Below, piece by piece: positions 1-10,986 of a stretch of 64,000 bases of DNA. Made by a program: the position numbers and the translations under genes. This DNA comes from Eutreptiella sp. 'Long Island Sound 2002'. Lineage: Eukaryota > Euglenozoa > Euglenophyceae > Eutreptiales > Eutreptiaceae. The notes beneath the pieces are model-generated. The model had not been told where the DNA came from. It ran no database searches and was given only the letters and a program-made list of their open reading frames with translations. The stretch's first letter is position 1. Each line of letters opens with the position of its first letter. Where the stretch lies: the NCBI GenBank assembly GCA_964036045.1, contig OZ038378.1, positions 38,255,228 to 38,319,227 on the forward strand. The letters run 5' to 3'.

Positions 1-2026
1 GGCCTCGCTGTTTCTCCCTTTGCCTTCCCTCGGCTGGCGCTTGCTCTGTGGCTGGTGTGTGGTGTGGTTGGTCCCTCGCCACTCCTGGCGGAGGTTCCTG
101 TGTGCTACTCCCCGCCACTCCTGGCTGGGTTTCGCTGCCGCTGGTGGTGGGCGGTCCCCGCCACTCCTGGCTGGGGTCCGTTGGCGGCGCTGGTGTGTGG
201 TGTGTGGTGTGTGGCGGTGGTTTGCTGGTGGGGTTGTGGCTGGTGTGTGGTGTGGTTGGTCCCTCGCCACTCCTGGCGGAGGTTCCTGTGTGCTACTCCC
301 CGCCACTCCTGGCTGGGTTTCGCTGGCGGCGGTGGTGTGTGGTGTGTGGTGTGTGGTGTGTGGCGGTGGTGTGTCGTTGGGGTTGTGGTTGGTGTGTGCT
401 GTGGTTGGTCCCTCGCCACTCCTGGCGGAGGTCCCTGTGTGCTACTCCCCGCCACTCCTGGCTGGGTTTCGCTGGCGGCGGTGGTGTGTGGTGTGTGGTG
501 TGTGGTGTGTCGCGGTGGTGTGTTGTTGGGGTTGTGGTTGGTTTGTGGTGTGGTTGGTCCCTCGCCACTCCTGGCGGAGGTCCCTGTGTGCTACTCCCCG
601 CCACTCCTGGCTGGGTTTCGCTGCCGGTGGCGGTGGGCGTTCCCCGCCACTCCTGGCTGGGGTCCGCTGGCGGCGGTGGTGTGTGGTGTGTGGTGTGTGG
701 TGTGTGGCGGTGGTGTGTTGTTGGGGTTGTGGTTGGTGTGTGGTGTGGTTGGTCCCTCGCCACTCCTGGCGGAGGTCCCTGTGTGCTACTCCCCGCCACT
801 CCTGGCTGGGTTTCGCTGCCGCTGGTGGTGGGCGGTCCCCGCCACTCCTGGCTGGGGTCCGTTGGCGGCGGTGGTGTGTGGTGTGTGGTGTGTGGCGGTG
901 GTTTGTTGGTGGGGTTGTGGCTGGTGTGTGGTGTGGTTGGTCCCTCGCCACTCCTGGCGGAGGTTCCTGTGTGCTACTCCCCGCCACTCCTGGCTGGGTT
1001 TCGCTGGCGGCGGTGGTGTGTGGTGTGTGGTGTGTGGTGTGTGGCGGTGGTGTGTCGTTGGGGTTGTGGTTGGTGTGTGGTGTGGTTGGTCCCTCGCCAC
1101 TCCTGGCGGAGGTCCCTGTGTGCTACTCCCCGCCACTCCTGGCTGGGTTTCGCTGGCGGCGGTGGTGTGTGGTGTGTGGTGTGTGGTGTGTGGCGGTGGT
1201 GTGTTGTTGGGGTTGTGGTTGGTTTGTGGTGTGGTTGGTCCCTCGCCACTCCTGGCGGAGGTCCCTGTGTGCTACTCCCCGCCACTCCTGGCTGGGTTTC
1301 GCTGCCGGTGGCGGTGGGCGTTCCCCGCCACTCCTGGCTGGGGTCCGCTGGCGGCGGTGGTGTGTGGTGTGTGGTGTGTGGTGTGTGGCGGTGGTGTGTT
1401 GTTGGGGTTGTGGTTGGTGTGTGGTGTGGTTGGTCCCTCGCCACTCCTGGCGGAGGTCCCTGTGTGCTACTCCCCGCCACTCCTGGCTGGGTTTCGCTGC
1501 CGCTGGTGGTGGGCGGTCCCCGCCACTCCTGGCTGGGGTCCGTTGGCGGCGGTGGTGTGTGGTGTGTGGTGTGTGGTGTGTGGTGGTGGTGTGTTGTTGG
1601 GCTTGTTGTTGGTGTGTGGCGGTGGTGTGTTGTTGGGGTTGTGGTTGGTGTGTGGTGTGGTTGGTCCCTCGCCACTCCTGGCGGAGGTCCCTGTGTGCTA
1701 CTCCCCGCCACTCCTGGCTGGGTTTCGCTGCCGCTGGTGGTGGGCGGTCCCCGCCACTCCTGGCTGGGGTCCGTTGGCGGCGGTGGTGTGTGGTGTGTGG
1801 TGTGTGGTGTGTGGTGGTGGTGTGTTGTTGGGCTTGTGGTTGGTGTGTGGCGGTGGTGTGTTGTTGGGGTTGTGGTTGGTGTGTGGTGTGGTTGGTCCCT
1901 CGCCACTCCTGGCGGAGGTCCCTGTGTGCTACTCCCCGCCACTCCTGGCTGGGTTTCGCTGCCGCTGGTGGTGGGCGGTCCCCGCCACTCCTGGCTGGGG
2001 TCCGCTGGCGGCGGTGGCGTGTGGTG
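1..2026. repeat. GC-rich hairpin-motif array, open at left edge
   Basis: Tandem G/T/C-rich array. The core GCCACTCCTGGC recurs in two contexts, one flanked by CCTC/GGAGG and one by CCCC/TGGGG, separated by GTGTGGTGTGTGG runs. GCCA and TGGC pair around a CTCC loop, so each core is a small hairpin. A higher-order period of about 681 bp is visible: for example GTGTCGTTGG recurs at 371 and 1052. Three plus frames stay open only because the strand has almost no A; none is a credible protein. Confidence 0.9.
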
Positions 2027-2090
2027 TGTGTTCGTGTGCGTGCTTTGCTTGGCCGGGTCGGGCGGGCCGGCCTCCCGGGCGCGTTCTGGT
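2027..2090 (-). repeat. Inverted copy of the array retroposon 5' segment
   Basis: The reverse complement of 2041-2088 matches 7568-7615 with one indel and one substitution. The latter is the 5' end of the array-bearing retroposon inserted in copy A gag. Here the segment borders the hairpin array of 1-2026, so that array may be the body of a minus-oriented relative of the same retroposon. Confidence 0.7.
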
Positions 2091-3830
2091 GCGCCTCACC
2101 TTTTCCTTTGGCCGCTTTGTCTTCCTGCTTTGCCTGGCCCCCTCCGGGCCAGGGTTGCCCCTCTCTCTTTCGCTGCTGTTGCCGTTCCTCGTTGGTTGTT
2201 TTTCTCGGCCTCCCGCTGCCTGGCTCTCCGTGCGCTCCCGCCTCGTTTGTGTCTCCCGCTTGGCCGTTGGCTGCTCTTTGGTGGTTGCTCCCCCGCCCCC
2301 CTCCCCTTTTGTGTCTCGCGGTTTTCGTCGCTCCTGCTTGGTGCCTTCGTGTTTTTTTTTTTTTTTTTCCTCCTTCTTCTTCTTCCTCTGTGCGCCCCCG
2401 TTGTCTCTGGTTTGCTCTGGTTTCCGGCCCCGGGTGCCCTGGGCCTCGGCGCTTGCGGTGTTTGCTCTGTTTGCCTTCCGTTTCTCGGCTCTCCGCGCGC
2501 TTGTCGCTCTTTCGTGCTTTCCGCCTGGTTGTTGGCTGCTCCCGCGTGGTTGCTGCCCCCCCCCCCCCCCTTTGTGTTTCGCGGTTTTCGTTCCTGCCGC
2601 TCGTTGCTGTGTGCCTTGTGGTGCTGTGCTTCCCTGGGTGCGGTGCTGCGCCGCGCTGCTGCGCGTTGTGTCGCCCGGTGTTCTGCTGTCGTGTGCTGTG
2701 TTGCGCTCGTGTGGTGCCGCTGCTTGTTGCGCCGTGCCCTTTGGCGCTGCCCGTCGCCCTGGGGCCCTGTGCTCTGCGGCACTGTGTTTTGCGGTGTTCC
2801 CCCGCGCTGTGTGCTCTGTGCTGTGTATGTTTTGTCGTGGCGCCGTGGTGCGTGCTGTTGTTCGCCGCTCTGCCTTGTGCTGTGTGTGTCTCGGGGTGCT
2901 GTGCTGTGCGTTCCCTGTGCTCTCCGTTCTGTGCGGTGCTGTGCTTCGCTGTGCTGGTGCGCTCGTGTTGTGCTGTTCGTGTGGTGCGTGCTGCTGCTGC
3001 TGGCGCCTGGTGCTGTGGTGCGCTGCTGTGTGTTGTGCTGTTTCCTGTGGTGTGCCGTGGTGCGGTGCTGGGCCCGGTGGCCCGTGGCTGTCTGCTGGTG
3101 GCGTGTTTCGGTGTCGGTGTCCCTGTCTGGCCGCGTGGTCTGCTTCCCTGTGGTTGGTGTGGTTTGCTGTGGTGCCCTGCTTTCCTGTGTCGTGTTCTGT
3201 GGTGCTGTGCTGTCGCGTGGTGCTGTGCTGTTGTGCTCTGCCGTCGTGTTGCGGTGCTGTTGGGGCTTGCTTTGCCCTCCAGTGGGCTGTCGTGCTGTGC
3301 TGTGTTGTGCTGTTGGTTGGCTGTGCTGTCTTTGGCCCGGTGGTGGTGTCTGCGCGCTGTGGTGCTCTTTTCCTCGTGCTGTGCGTTCCCTGTCTTCTCC
3401 GCTCTGTGCGCTGCGGTGCCTTGTTGTGCTGGCTGTGGTGCCCTGCTTCCCTGTGTCGTGTGCTGTGGCGCTGTGCTGTCGTGTGGTGCTGTGCTGTCGT
3501 GCTCTGCTGTCGTTTTGCGGTGCTGTTTGTGTTGGCTTTGCCCTCCTGCGGCCTGTCGTGCGGCGCCAGTGTGGTCTGCGCTGTTGTTGGTGCCTCGTGC
3601 TGTGGCGTGTCCTTGTGCGTTGTGGTGTCTCCCTGGGCGTTCTGCGGTGGTGGTGCTGCTCTGGTGTGTCGTGGTGTCTTGCTGTGCTGTGCGTTGTCCT
3701 GTGGTGTCCTGCGCCCTGTGCCGCGTCCTGCGGTGCCGTGCTGCCCTGCGGTGCTGTGCTGTTTGTTTTCCCTTTGTCCTCTTTTCCTTTGCTAAAAACC
3801 CCTGCCGTTTTTCCGTGCCTTTGAAAACTT
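2091..3830. other. A-poor low-complexity tract
   Basis: Pyrimidine/G-rich sequence with very few A residues, poly-T near 2350, poly-C near 2560, and degenerate TGTGCTGTGCTGTCGTGTGG repeats from about 2620 to 3760. Long frames on both strands are compositional artefacts. No gene is seen. Confidence 0.7.
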
Positions 3831-4425
3831 TCTGATAACCAAAAATTTAAAATGTTTCTCTTTAGAAAATCAAACTCCACGCAACTCACGCACGCAGGCA
3901 AGCAGCAATACCAAGGCGTATTTCTTGACTTACGCGTCGCCGGGCGGCCGCGAAGATGGTGGTCTTGCTTGCAAGGGGTTGACCGCTTTTCCCCCAGGGC
4001 CGGTCGCCTAAGCTGACGGAAAGGAGTGAGGGGGGGCACGAGGAAAGAGGGGTGGGTGCATGGAGAAGGAAAGAAAAGGAAGGGTAGCAGGGCGAAGGGA
4101 CGCGGCGGCTTAGAAACATTTGTTTTCGAGTTTTACGCGCTGCTCGCGACGCGTTTTGCTTTGCGCCTACGGCTAGTTAGACGACGAGAGGGACGGCGTT
4201 AGGGTCCTACGAGCGTTACGGTTGTTACGGCGCTAACTATTCACCTATTTCACGTCAAAAAATTTCTCGTCGCGTTTTTACGCGTTTCGCAGCACGCCTT
4301 TTGGCCTAAGCGTTTTTTATGTTAATTACCTTTAATTTCAGCTATTTAGAAAATTTTTTCGTCGTGTTTTACTTATCTTTTAATTTCTTTCTGGCGCGAG
4401 GCGCCAGCGCGCACGGCCTTCGCAC
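3831..4425. other. Non-repetitive spacer, nothing recognised
   Basis: Balanced to AT-rich sequence between two arrays, including a purine-rich stretch near 4020-4090. I see no coding signal or known element. Confidence 0.5.
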
Positions 4426-4880
4426 CCGTGGCCAGGAGTGGCTGGGTGCAAGCGGACCACGCACACAGCCCAACACCCCAGCCAGGAGTGGCGGGGCGCA
4501 GCCGAAAATCGAGCCCAAACACACACACCAACACCGCGCACCCGTGGCCAGGAGTGGCTGGGTGCAAGCGGAGCACACACACAGCCCAACACCCCAGCCA
4601 GGAGTGGCGGGGCGCAGCGGAAACCAGAGCCCAAACACACACACCCACACCGCGCACCCGTGGCCAGGAGTGGCTGGGTGCAAGCGGAGCACACACACAG
4701 CCCAACACCCCAGCCAGGAGTGGCGGGGCGCAGCCGAAACCCGAGCCCAAACACACACACCCACACCGCGCACCCGTACCAGGAATGGCTGGGTGCAAAG
4801 AGAGCAGACACACAAGCACACACACACCCCAACACCCCAGGCAAGAGTGCCGGGCGCAGCCGAGACCCGAACCCAACCAC
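4426..4880. repeat. 116-bp tandem array with GCCAGGAGTGGC hairpins
   Basis: Four units begin near 4431, 4547, 4663 and 4777 (spacing 116, 116, 114). Each carries two copies of GCCAGGAGTGGC, the reverse complement of the core in 1-2026, one followed by TGGG and one preceded by CCCCA and followed by GGGG, joined by ACACACAC-rich linkers. The last unit is the most diverged. Frames across it are array shadows. Confidence 0.9.
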
Positions 4881-4924
4881 AACCCAGACACAAGCGCCAC
4901 GCAACAGTAGGAAACCCAGTGTCC

Positions 4925-5398
4925 ATAGCCCGGGCACTGAGGCAGCCCGTGCGATGCAGGTGACCCGGCCAAACGAGATCCGGAGACCGGGGGGAAGGCT
5001 GCATCCTAAGGCCTGCGCTGTTTTGGGACTCGAGCCGGAGCGTGCGACACCCAAGCACCTCGGAACCCCAGTACCAAGAACATGCATGCATGCCTCGGGA
5101 ACGGGGTACGCCAGGAAGTCCGGTGAACCCCTAGGGTTCCGCCCAAAGGAGGGGACGTGCGCAAGCACGGGGGCCCACCCTCCCGGCATGACAAGCAGTC
5201 ACGCTGGCGGCGATCAGCCCTCCCGGTGTTGCCCGGGGCCGCTTTGTTGGGGGCCACCAGTCAGGTCTAGCGGGAAGTAAGCCACCTCCCCTCTTCACGC
5301 GCGGAACCTCTTCCTGTTCGTCACAGGGGCGACGCCAGGGGGAACCATGGGGCGCCTCTCCACGACCGAGTGCACCTACCTACCTACCTACCTGCCAC
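4925..5398 (+). mobile_element. TACC-tailed short retroposon, copy 1
   Basis: A GC-rich segment of about 470 bp without a coding frame, ending in a run of TACC units near 5379-5395. It shares the block CCGCCCAAAGGAGGGG with two other tailed elements (23042-23484 and 47315-47757, minus strand). The left end is not defined and no target-site duplication was found. A non-autonomous retroposon is inferred from the family resemblance. Confidence 0.5.
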
Positions 5399-5609
5399 CG
5401 ACGGGGGGTGTACATATGAGTGGCACAAGCGAAACTGGAAGTACGGCTACGGAGCACCACGAAATACCGGATAATGGATTGTGCATGCAACACTGCCAGG
5501 GCGGGGCAGGTAACAGGGCACCGACAGGGGAAAATTTTTTTTACAGCGGTCCGACCACTTGTCATGGCTTTTCTCCCCCGCGGCGGGCGGGCGGCGCACA
5601 GTACAAACG

Positions 5610-6780
5610 TACCGTGCCGGTCCACACACCTGGCACCGACCAACATCGCAACAAGCGGAACATCTGCACACAACAAATCCGACTGCGCGAGCGCCCGCTG
5701 CGACGACAAGGAACGAACGCCGAACAAACAAACCAAGAGGAGACTAACACGACCACACACCGCCAGAACCACTACAGCGGACGCAACGTGACCGTGAACA
5801 GACCGCGCGCACACCGACCAGCGCCAAGTTGGCTGGGCGTGCATGGGCCTGTGCGAGAGCGACGTCCAACGAGCTAGCGACACCGTAGCGAGCCGCGCCC
5901 CCCGACCACCATGGCCACAAACACAGAGGAACACAGTGACTCTACCGCTGCGGACGCGGCCCACGAAAGTTCCCAAACTACACTACACGACACTTGTACA
6001 AACCAAGACGCAACAAACTGACGCAGACACAAAAGTGCTGGCTAAACGGGCAGGATTCGACGATAAGACCACCGGCAGCAGCGCAACGGAACCCACACGA
6101 ACCCAGCCAACCATGAGGCGGCCACGACAACCGCGCACCAACCACTACACAGCTGCAGCCACTACTTGACCGTAAACAGACCACACGCGAGCCGGCCAAC
6201 GCCGAACCAGCCAGGCGTGCACGGGTCGAAACGGAAACGGCGCCCAACGGGTTGGCAACACCGTGGTGCGCCACGCCCACCGACGACCCTACCCACGAAC
6301 ACAGCAGAACACCGCAACGCTGCCAATACAAACGAGACCAACCAACGGTAACAAACTACAAAACACTACATTTAGACAAACCACGACGCCACTGACCAGC
6401 ACCAACACGGACATGCCGGCTGCATAAACAACATTCGGCGGAACGACCACCGGCAACAGCGCAACTGAACCAACGCAAACCAAGCTGACCATGAGGCGGC
6501 CAAGACGACAGCGAACCAACAACACCGCAGCTGCAGCCGCCACTTGACCGTAAACAGACCACACGCAAGCCGGCCAACACCAAACCAGCCAGGCGTGCAC
6601 AGGTCGAAACGGGAACGGCGTCCAAAGGGTTGGTGACACCGTGGTGCGCCGCGCCCGCCGACGACCATGCCCACGAACAAAACTTGGCTCTACCATCACG
6701 CAACCGACCAACCTACATTCACAAATTACACCGCAACCGTACCATACGACCGACCAACCGGCCACAACGACCTACTTCGA
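5610..6780. repeat. 378-bp tandem repeat, about three units
   Basis: The string ACCGTAAACAGACC or a close variant recurs at 5791, 6169 and 6547, giving 378-bp spacing. Flanking sequence (GCCAGGCGTGCA and CAGCTGCAGCC) repeats in phase. Units are diverged; no frame persists across units, so this is probably non-coding. Confidence 0.75.
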
Positions 6781-7228
6781 ACCCCCGGCCCCCCGGGAGA
6801 GCGCAAGCTCGACCGAGTCAGGAGGTGTGAGTGTGCGCCACGGCATGCGAGTCCCATAGCACGTGCTTCTTCAAGTCGCCTCACACCTACTGAAAACCCA
6901 CCCAGGTGGGGGTGCCTGCAGGACAGGGCCTTTGGCCTGGCTCCCGGCCCCTGGGCCCCAGAATCCGGAGGTTGATGAGGATGTGCGGTGGGACCCTCCC
7001 CGAGGTATCATCCGCCCGAAGGAGAGGAATGTGAGACTTCGGTCGAACATGGGTTACCTCTCTGGGCAGAACCCGCTGTAGGGTACTGCTCGCGGCGACT
7101 GCGCCCTTCCCCCATGTGGGGGAGCCGCTTTGTGGGGGCACGTGCAGTAGGGCCGTGGGTGGGTGAGCAAAAGCCCCTTGGTAAGTCCCCCGTGCGGGGC
7201 AACCCCAGTCCCGAGTCGACCTACGTAC
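6781..7228 (+). mobile_element. TACC-tailed short retroposon, copy 2
   Basis: About 450 bp ending in TACC repeats at 7212-7228. It shares CCGCCCGAAGGAG and CCCCTTGGTAAG with the 23042 and 47315 copies. The tail abuts a gag fragment lacking its N-terminal part, so the insertion coincides with truncation of copy A. No target-site duplication is visible. Confidence 0.55.
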
Positions 7229-7566
7229 CTACCTACCTCCAAGACCGTGGTGAACCTGCCTGAGTTCACAGGCAAAGACCTCAGCGATCTCGCTGAGAAT
7301 TTCTGCCGGTTCCTACGATTGACCGGCCAAACCCACGCTAGTGGACGGGTCAAGTGCGATCTGCTTCTGCAGTGTTGCAAGACCAAGTACCTGGAGAAGC
7401 AGGTCAAGCAGATCGTGACTAAGTCCGCCACCTTTGCCAACGTGTTGGTTGCCTTGGAGAGGCAGTACCCGACCTATGAAACCGACCCCTCCATCAGGGC
7501 CGAGATCCAGAACGTGCCCGTACTGCCCAACAACCCCAAACCTGGCAGGGTCTCTGAGATATTGGC
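7229..7566 (+). pseudogene. gag: Ty3 copy A gag, N-terminal fragment
   Basis: Encodes a capsid-like segment beginning VVNLPEFTGKDLSDLAENF and ending RVSEILA. It aligns with copy B Gag at about 43690-43985 (LPEFDPKNLPEWAEEFAEF to RVSEY). Gag assembles the retrotransposon particle. The start is missing because the TACC retroposon abuts it. The reading frame is interrupted at 7567 by the array retroposon and resumes at 10040 after a 15-bp duplication that encodes SEILA. Confidence 0.85.
7552..7566 (+). repeat. Target-site duplication, left copy
   Basis: CTCTGAGATATTGGC, identical to 10040-10054. It lies in gag codons for SEILA and brackets the 7567-10039 insertion, showing staggered-cut target-site duplication. 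Confidence 0.9.
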
Positions 7567-10039
7567 ACAGGAACGCGCCCGGGAGGCCGGCCCGCCCGAC
7601 CCGGCCAAGCAGAGCACGCACGCGAACACACACGCACACCGGAACCCAGGCAGCCCGCTCCAGAGGACGGGCGGCCGGGGGAGGGACAGCGCCTGACACC
7701 AGGCGCCCCTCACAACGGTGGAAGGCACCCCCCCCCGGGGACGCCCCCCCGCCACCCCCACAGCGAGCAACGCCGGCCCGCAAGGGCGCACGCTGTGGGG
7801 CCGGTGCTGGGTCCACACGCCCACATCGACCGCACCCGGGACAAACGGGTCGCGGAACCCTGGCTGCCCGCTCCAGAGGACAGGCGGCCGGGTGAGGGAC
7901 AGCGCCTGACACCAGGCGCCCCTCACAACGGTGGAAGGCACCCCCCCCCGGGGACACCCTCCCGCCAGCCCCACAGCGAGCAACGCCGGCCCGCAAGGGC
8001 GCACGCTGTGGGGCCGGTGCTGGGTCCACACGCCCGCATCGACCGCACCCGGGACACACGGGTCGCGGAACCCTGGCTGCCCGCTCCAGAGGACGGGCGG
8101 CCGGGGGAGGGACAGCGCCTGACACCAGGCGCCCCTCACAACGGTGGAAGGCACCCCCCTCGGGGACGCCCTACGCCACCCCCACAGCGAGCAACGCCGG
8201 CCCGCAAGGGCGCACGCTGTGGGGCCGGTGCTGGGTCCACACGCCCGCATCGACCGCACCCGGGACACACGGGTCGCGGAACCCTGGCAGCCCGCTCCAG
8301 AGGACAGGCGGCCGGGGGAGGGACAGCGCCTGACACCAGGCGCCCCTCACAACGGTGGAAGGCACCCCCCCCGGGGACGCCCTTCCGCCACCCCCACAGC
8401 GAGCAACGCCGGCCCGCAAGGGCGCACGCTGTGGGGCCGGTGTTGGGTCCACACGCCCGCATCGACCACACCCGGGACACGCGGGACGCGGGACCCTGGC
8501 TGCCCGCTCCAGAGGACGGGCGGTCGGGGGAGGGACAGCGCCTGACACCAGGCGCCCCTCACAGCGGCGGAAGGCACCCCCCCCGGGGACGCCCCTCCGC
8601 CACCCCCACAGCGAACAACGCCGGCCCGCAAGGGCGCACGCTGTGGGGCCGGTGCTGGGTCCACACGCCCGCATCGACCGCACCCAGGACACGCGGGACG
8701 CGGGACCCTGGCTGCCCGCTCCAGAGGACGGGCGGCCGGGGGAGGGACAGCGCCTGACACCAGGCGCCCCACACAACGGTGGAAGGCACCCCCCCCCGGG
8801 GACGCCCTTCCACCACCCCCACAGCGAGCAACGCCGGCCCGCAAGGGCGCACGCTGGGGGGCCGGTGCTGGGCTCACACGCCCGCATCGACCGCACCCGG
8901 GACACACGGGTCGCGGAACCCCGGCCGCCCGCTCCAGAGGACGGGCGGTTGGGGGAGGGACAGCGCCTGACACCAGGCGCCCCTCACAACATGGTGGAAG
9001 GCACCCCCCCCGGGGACGCCCTTCCGGCACCCCCACAGCGAGCAACGCCGGCCCGCAAGGGCGCACGCTGTGGGGCCGGTGCTGGGTCCACACGCCCGCA
9101 TCGACCGCACCCGGGACACGCGGGACGCGGGACCCTGGCTGCCCGCTCCAGAGGACGGGCGGCCAGGGGCTGCCGCCCCCACAACCCCAAGCCAAGTAGG
9201 GGGGAACCAGGACCGGACCGCCCCCCCCCAAGCACGCCAGACGGAGCACGGGACCGGGGCAGGACACGAGGAGGGGCACGGACCACGTGGAATGGCCCTA
9301 CCAGCGCCCAGTGCCGGGACCACGCGAGGTGCGCGCGCCACACCACCCAGCGGGGGGGGGAGCGGACACCGCGAGAGCGCGAGCGCACACACACGAAAAA
9401 GACACGCGGGGACAACCGGAGGGGCAACCGAACCGAGCGCGCGGAACGCACAGACCGCATGGAATGGCGTACCAGCGAGCGAGGGTAAGGGACACCCGGA
9501 CGGGACGGCCCGCCACACGCAGCGCGGAACACGCGGGGCGGGAAGGGGGAAACAGGAGAGACACAACACCAGGTACCGGCCCGAACCCCCCCCGAACCGG
9601 CCGCGAGCGCCGCGCACACACAGACGGGACACTGCACCCGCCAAGGCAGTAGTGGCGCACAGCGCCACGCCCCAACCCCTAGGCTAGGCAGCCTCCGCGC
9701 CAGCCCAAGGGGGTCCCACTGGCGACAAGCCAGTAGCACGGGCCCGGCGGCGCCGGCGCCCCGGGCGACCACGCATTAGGGGGGCGACGCAGTGGGTAAG
9801 CGCCCGCAGCCACGGCTGCGAATTGATGCACTGACGGAGGAGTGGCGAAACGGGAACGCCGGGGAAGGACGGGGCTCCGAGCTCTGTGAACCCGGGGGAC
9901 TCCGCCACCAGGCAGGAGGTGCGTCTTGGAGGGCCCCCCACTAGGACCCGGTGGGGAGGATATCACCTGGCCCGACCAGGTGGCCCCCCGGGGCCGAAAG
10001 GCGTCTAGTACCCGCAAAATCAAACCTCAAACCTCAAAC
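7567..10039 (+). mobile_element. Array-bearing retroposon inserted in gag
   Basis: A 2473-bp insertion bracketed by the 15-bp duplication. Order: GC-rich 5' segment (7567-7640), an array of seven 211-214-bp units (7641-9164), an 875-bp body (9165-10039), and a 3' tail of CAAACCT repeats. A variable-length duplication plus a simple-repeat tail fits LINE-type target-primed insertion of a non-autonomous element. It encodes no credible protein. The body and tail recur at 38405-39239. Confidence 0.85.
7641..9164 (+). repeat. 212-bp minisatellite inside the retroposon
   Basis: The landmark GCTCCAGAGGAC occurs at 7657, 7870, 8083, 8294, 8506, 8718, 8931 and 9145, giving spacings of 211-214 bp. Each unit has a poly-C block, a CACAGCGAGCAACGCCGG block and a GACACGGGTCGCG-like block. 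Frames in several phases are open because the unit is stop-poor; they lack independent support. Confidence 0.95.
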
Positions 10040-10054
10040 CTCTGAGATATTGGC
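10040..10054 (+). repeat. Target-site duplication, right copy
   Basis: CTCTGAGATATTGGC, identical to 7552-7566. After it the gag frame of copy A resumes. Confidence 0.9.
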
Positions 10055-10975
10055 TTACCTGGATCACTGGGCTGGACGATTGAGGCCCGGTTCCTACAGC
10101 AGCGACGACCTGCTTTTCTGGTTGGTGGCTAAGCTCCGTCGAGAGCTGTGGGACGAGTGCCGTTCAACAGCAGAGCGCAAGGCTAGAGCCCTCCACTACA
10201 AGGATTTATGTGTACTACTCCTGGAGCTAGCGCTGGAGAAAGAAAGCGACCAGCACCTGAACAACTACCGTCCTGGAGGGGGAGGCTCTGGAAGCCAAGG
10301 CAAAGGGTACCAAGGATCCAGACCTGGACAGGCAACTACCCCCAAACACGCCCGTATCATGGAAAACGTCAAGGAGCTCTTCTGGTGTGATGCCAGAGAC
10401 GAGCAGGGCCACCTGCAGCACGCTCCTGACTGCGAGCAGCGAGACTGCTTCGTAGTCCAAGGGAAGAAGCAGGAGACCAACACCGGCGCCAAGGCGAAGA
10501 TGCCGGATCACTACAGGTGTACTATCACCTGTGCCTTCTGTGGGAAGAGGAAGCACTATGAGGATGAGTGCTACCACAAGCAGCGCCTGTCTGCGAAGGT
10601 GAAGGGTGAGGATCCTGGCAAAGGCTCTGGCAAGGGTGGTGGCAAAGGCAACGGCAACGACTGCGGCAAGGGCAAGTCAAAAGGACGTGGAAAAGGGCAA
10701 GAAAAAAACCAAGGTGGACGAGGAGGAGGCGCTAATCGCCAGCCAGACAAGGACAACAAAAACCCTGACAAGAACGGAGGCAACCCCAACCCTAATCCAG
10801 GGGGGAACTCTGAGCCCTCTGGAGGGCAGTCTGGTCCAACCACACGCTCGCAGACTCAGGCCCAGCAAGAACAAGGGGCCAAGCGTGGCATGAAGGTGGT
10901 AATGACGCCAATGTTAAGAAGAGAAGCCGTTTCATGAGGATGGCCCGCAAATTGCGGAACAAGGGGTTCGAGGCG
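10040..10975 (+). pseudogene. gag: Ty3 copy A gag, C-terminal part with CCHC knuckle
   Basis: Continues Gag after the retroposon insertion. YLDHWAGRLRPGSYSSDDLL is followed by a helical RSTAERKARALHYKDL region, then a CX2CX4HX4C zinc knuckle (CAFCGKRKHYEDEC, 10530-10571) for nucleic-acid binding, and a basic Gly/Lys/Asn-rich tail. Order and sequence match copy B. A frameshift near 10900 moves the final basic segment (KKRSRFMRMARKLRNKGF) to another frame before the junction with pol. Decayed copy. Confidence 0.85.
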
Positions 10976-10986
10976 ACCTTCCCCTG

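Noticed and set aside
20-3835. Three overlapping plus-strand frames of more than 1240 codons
   Set aside because: They exist because the tandem array and the following tract have almost no A and hence no stops. The translations are repeats of the same Trp/Cys/Val strings in three phases.
2096-4039. Minus-strand 647-codon frame
   Set aside because: Low-complexity Thr/Gln/His/Arg sequence antiparallel to the A-poor tract; no domain and no independent support.
7641-9164. CRISPR array
   Set aside because: Units are contiguous 212-bp tandem repeats without spacers, in a eukaryotic retrotransposon context. The same applies to the 22-, 116-, 187-, 190-, 378- and 420-bp arrays.
9781-9805. tRNA-like A box in the array retroposon body (GCAGTGGGTAAGCGCC)
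   Set aside because: Suggestive A box conserved at 38995, but no B box lies at a usable distance and the arms do not fold as a D-stem.
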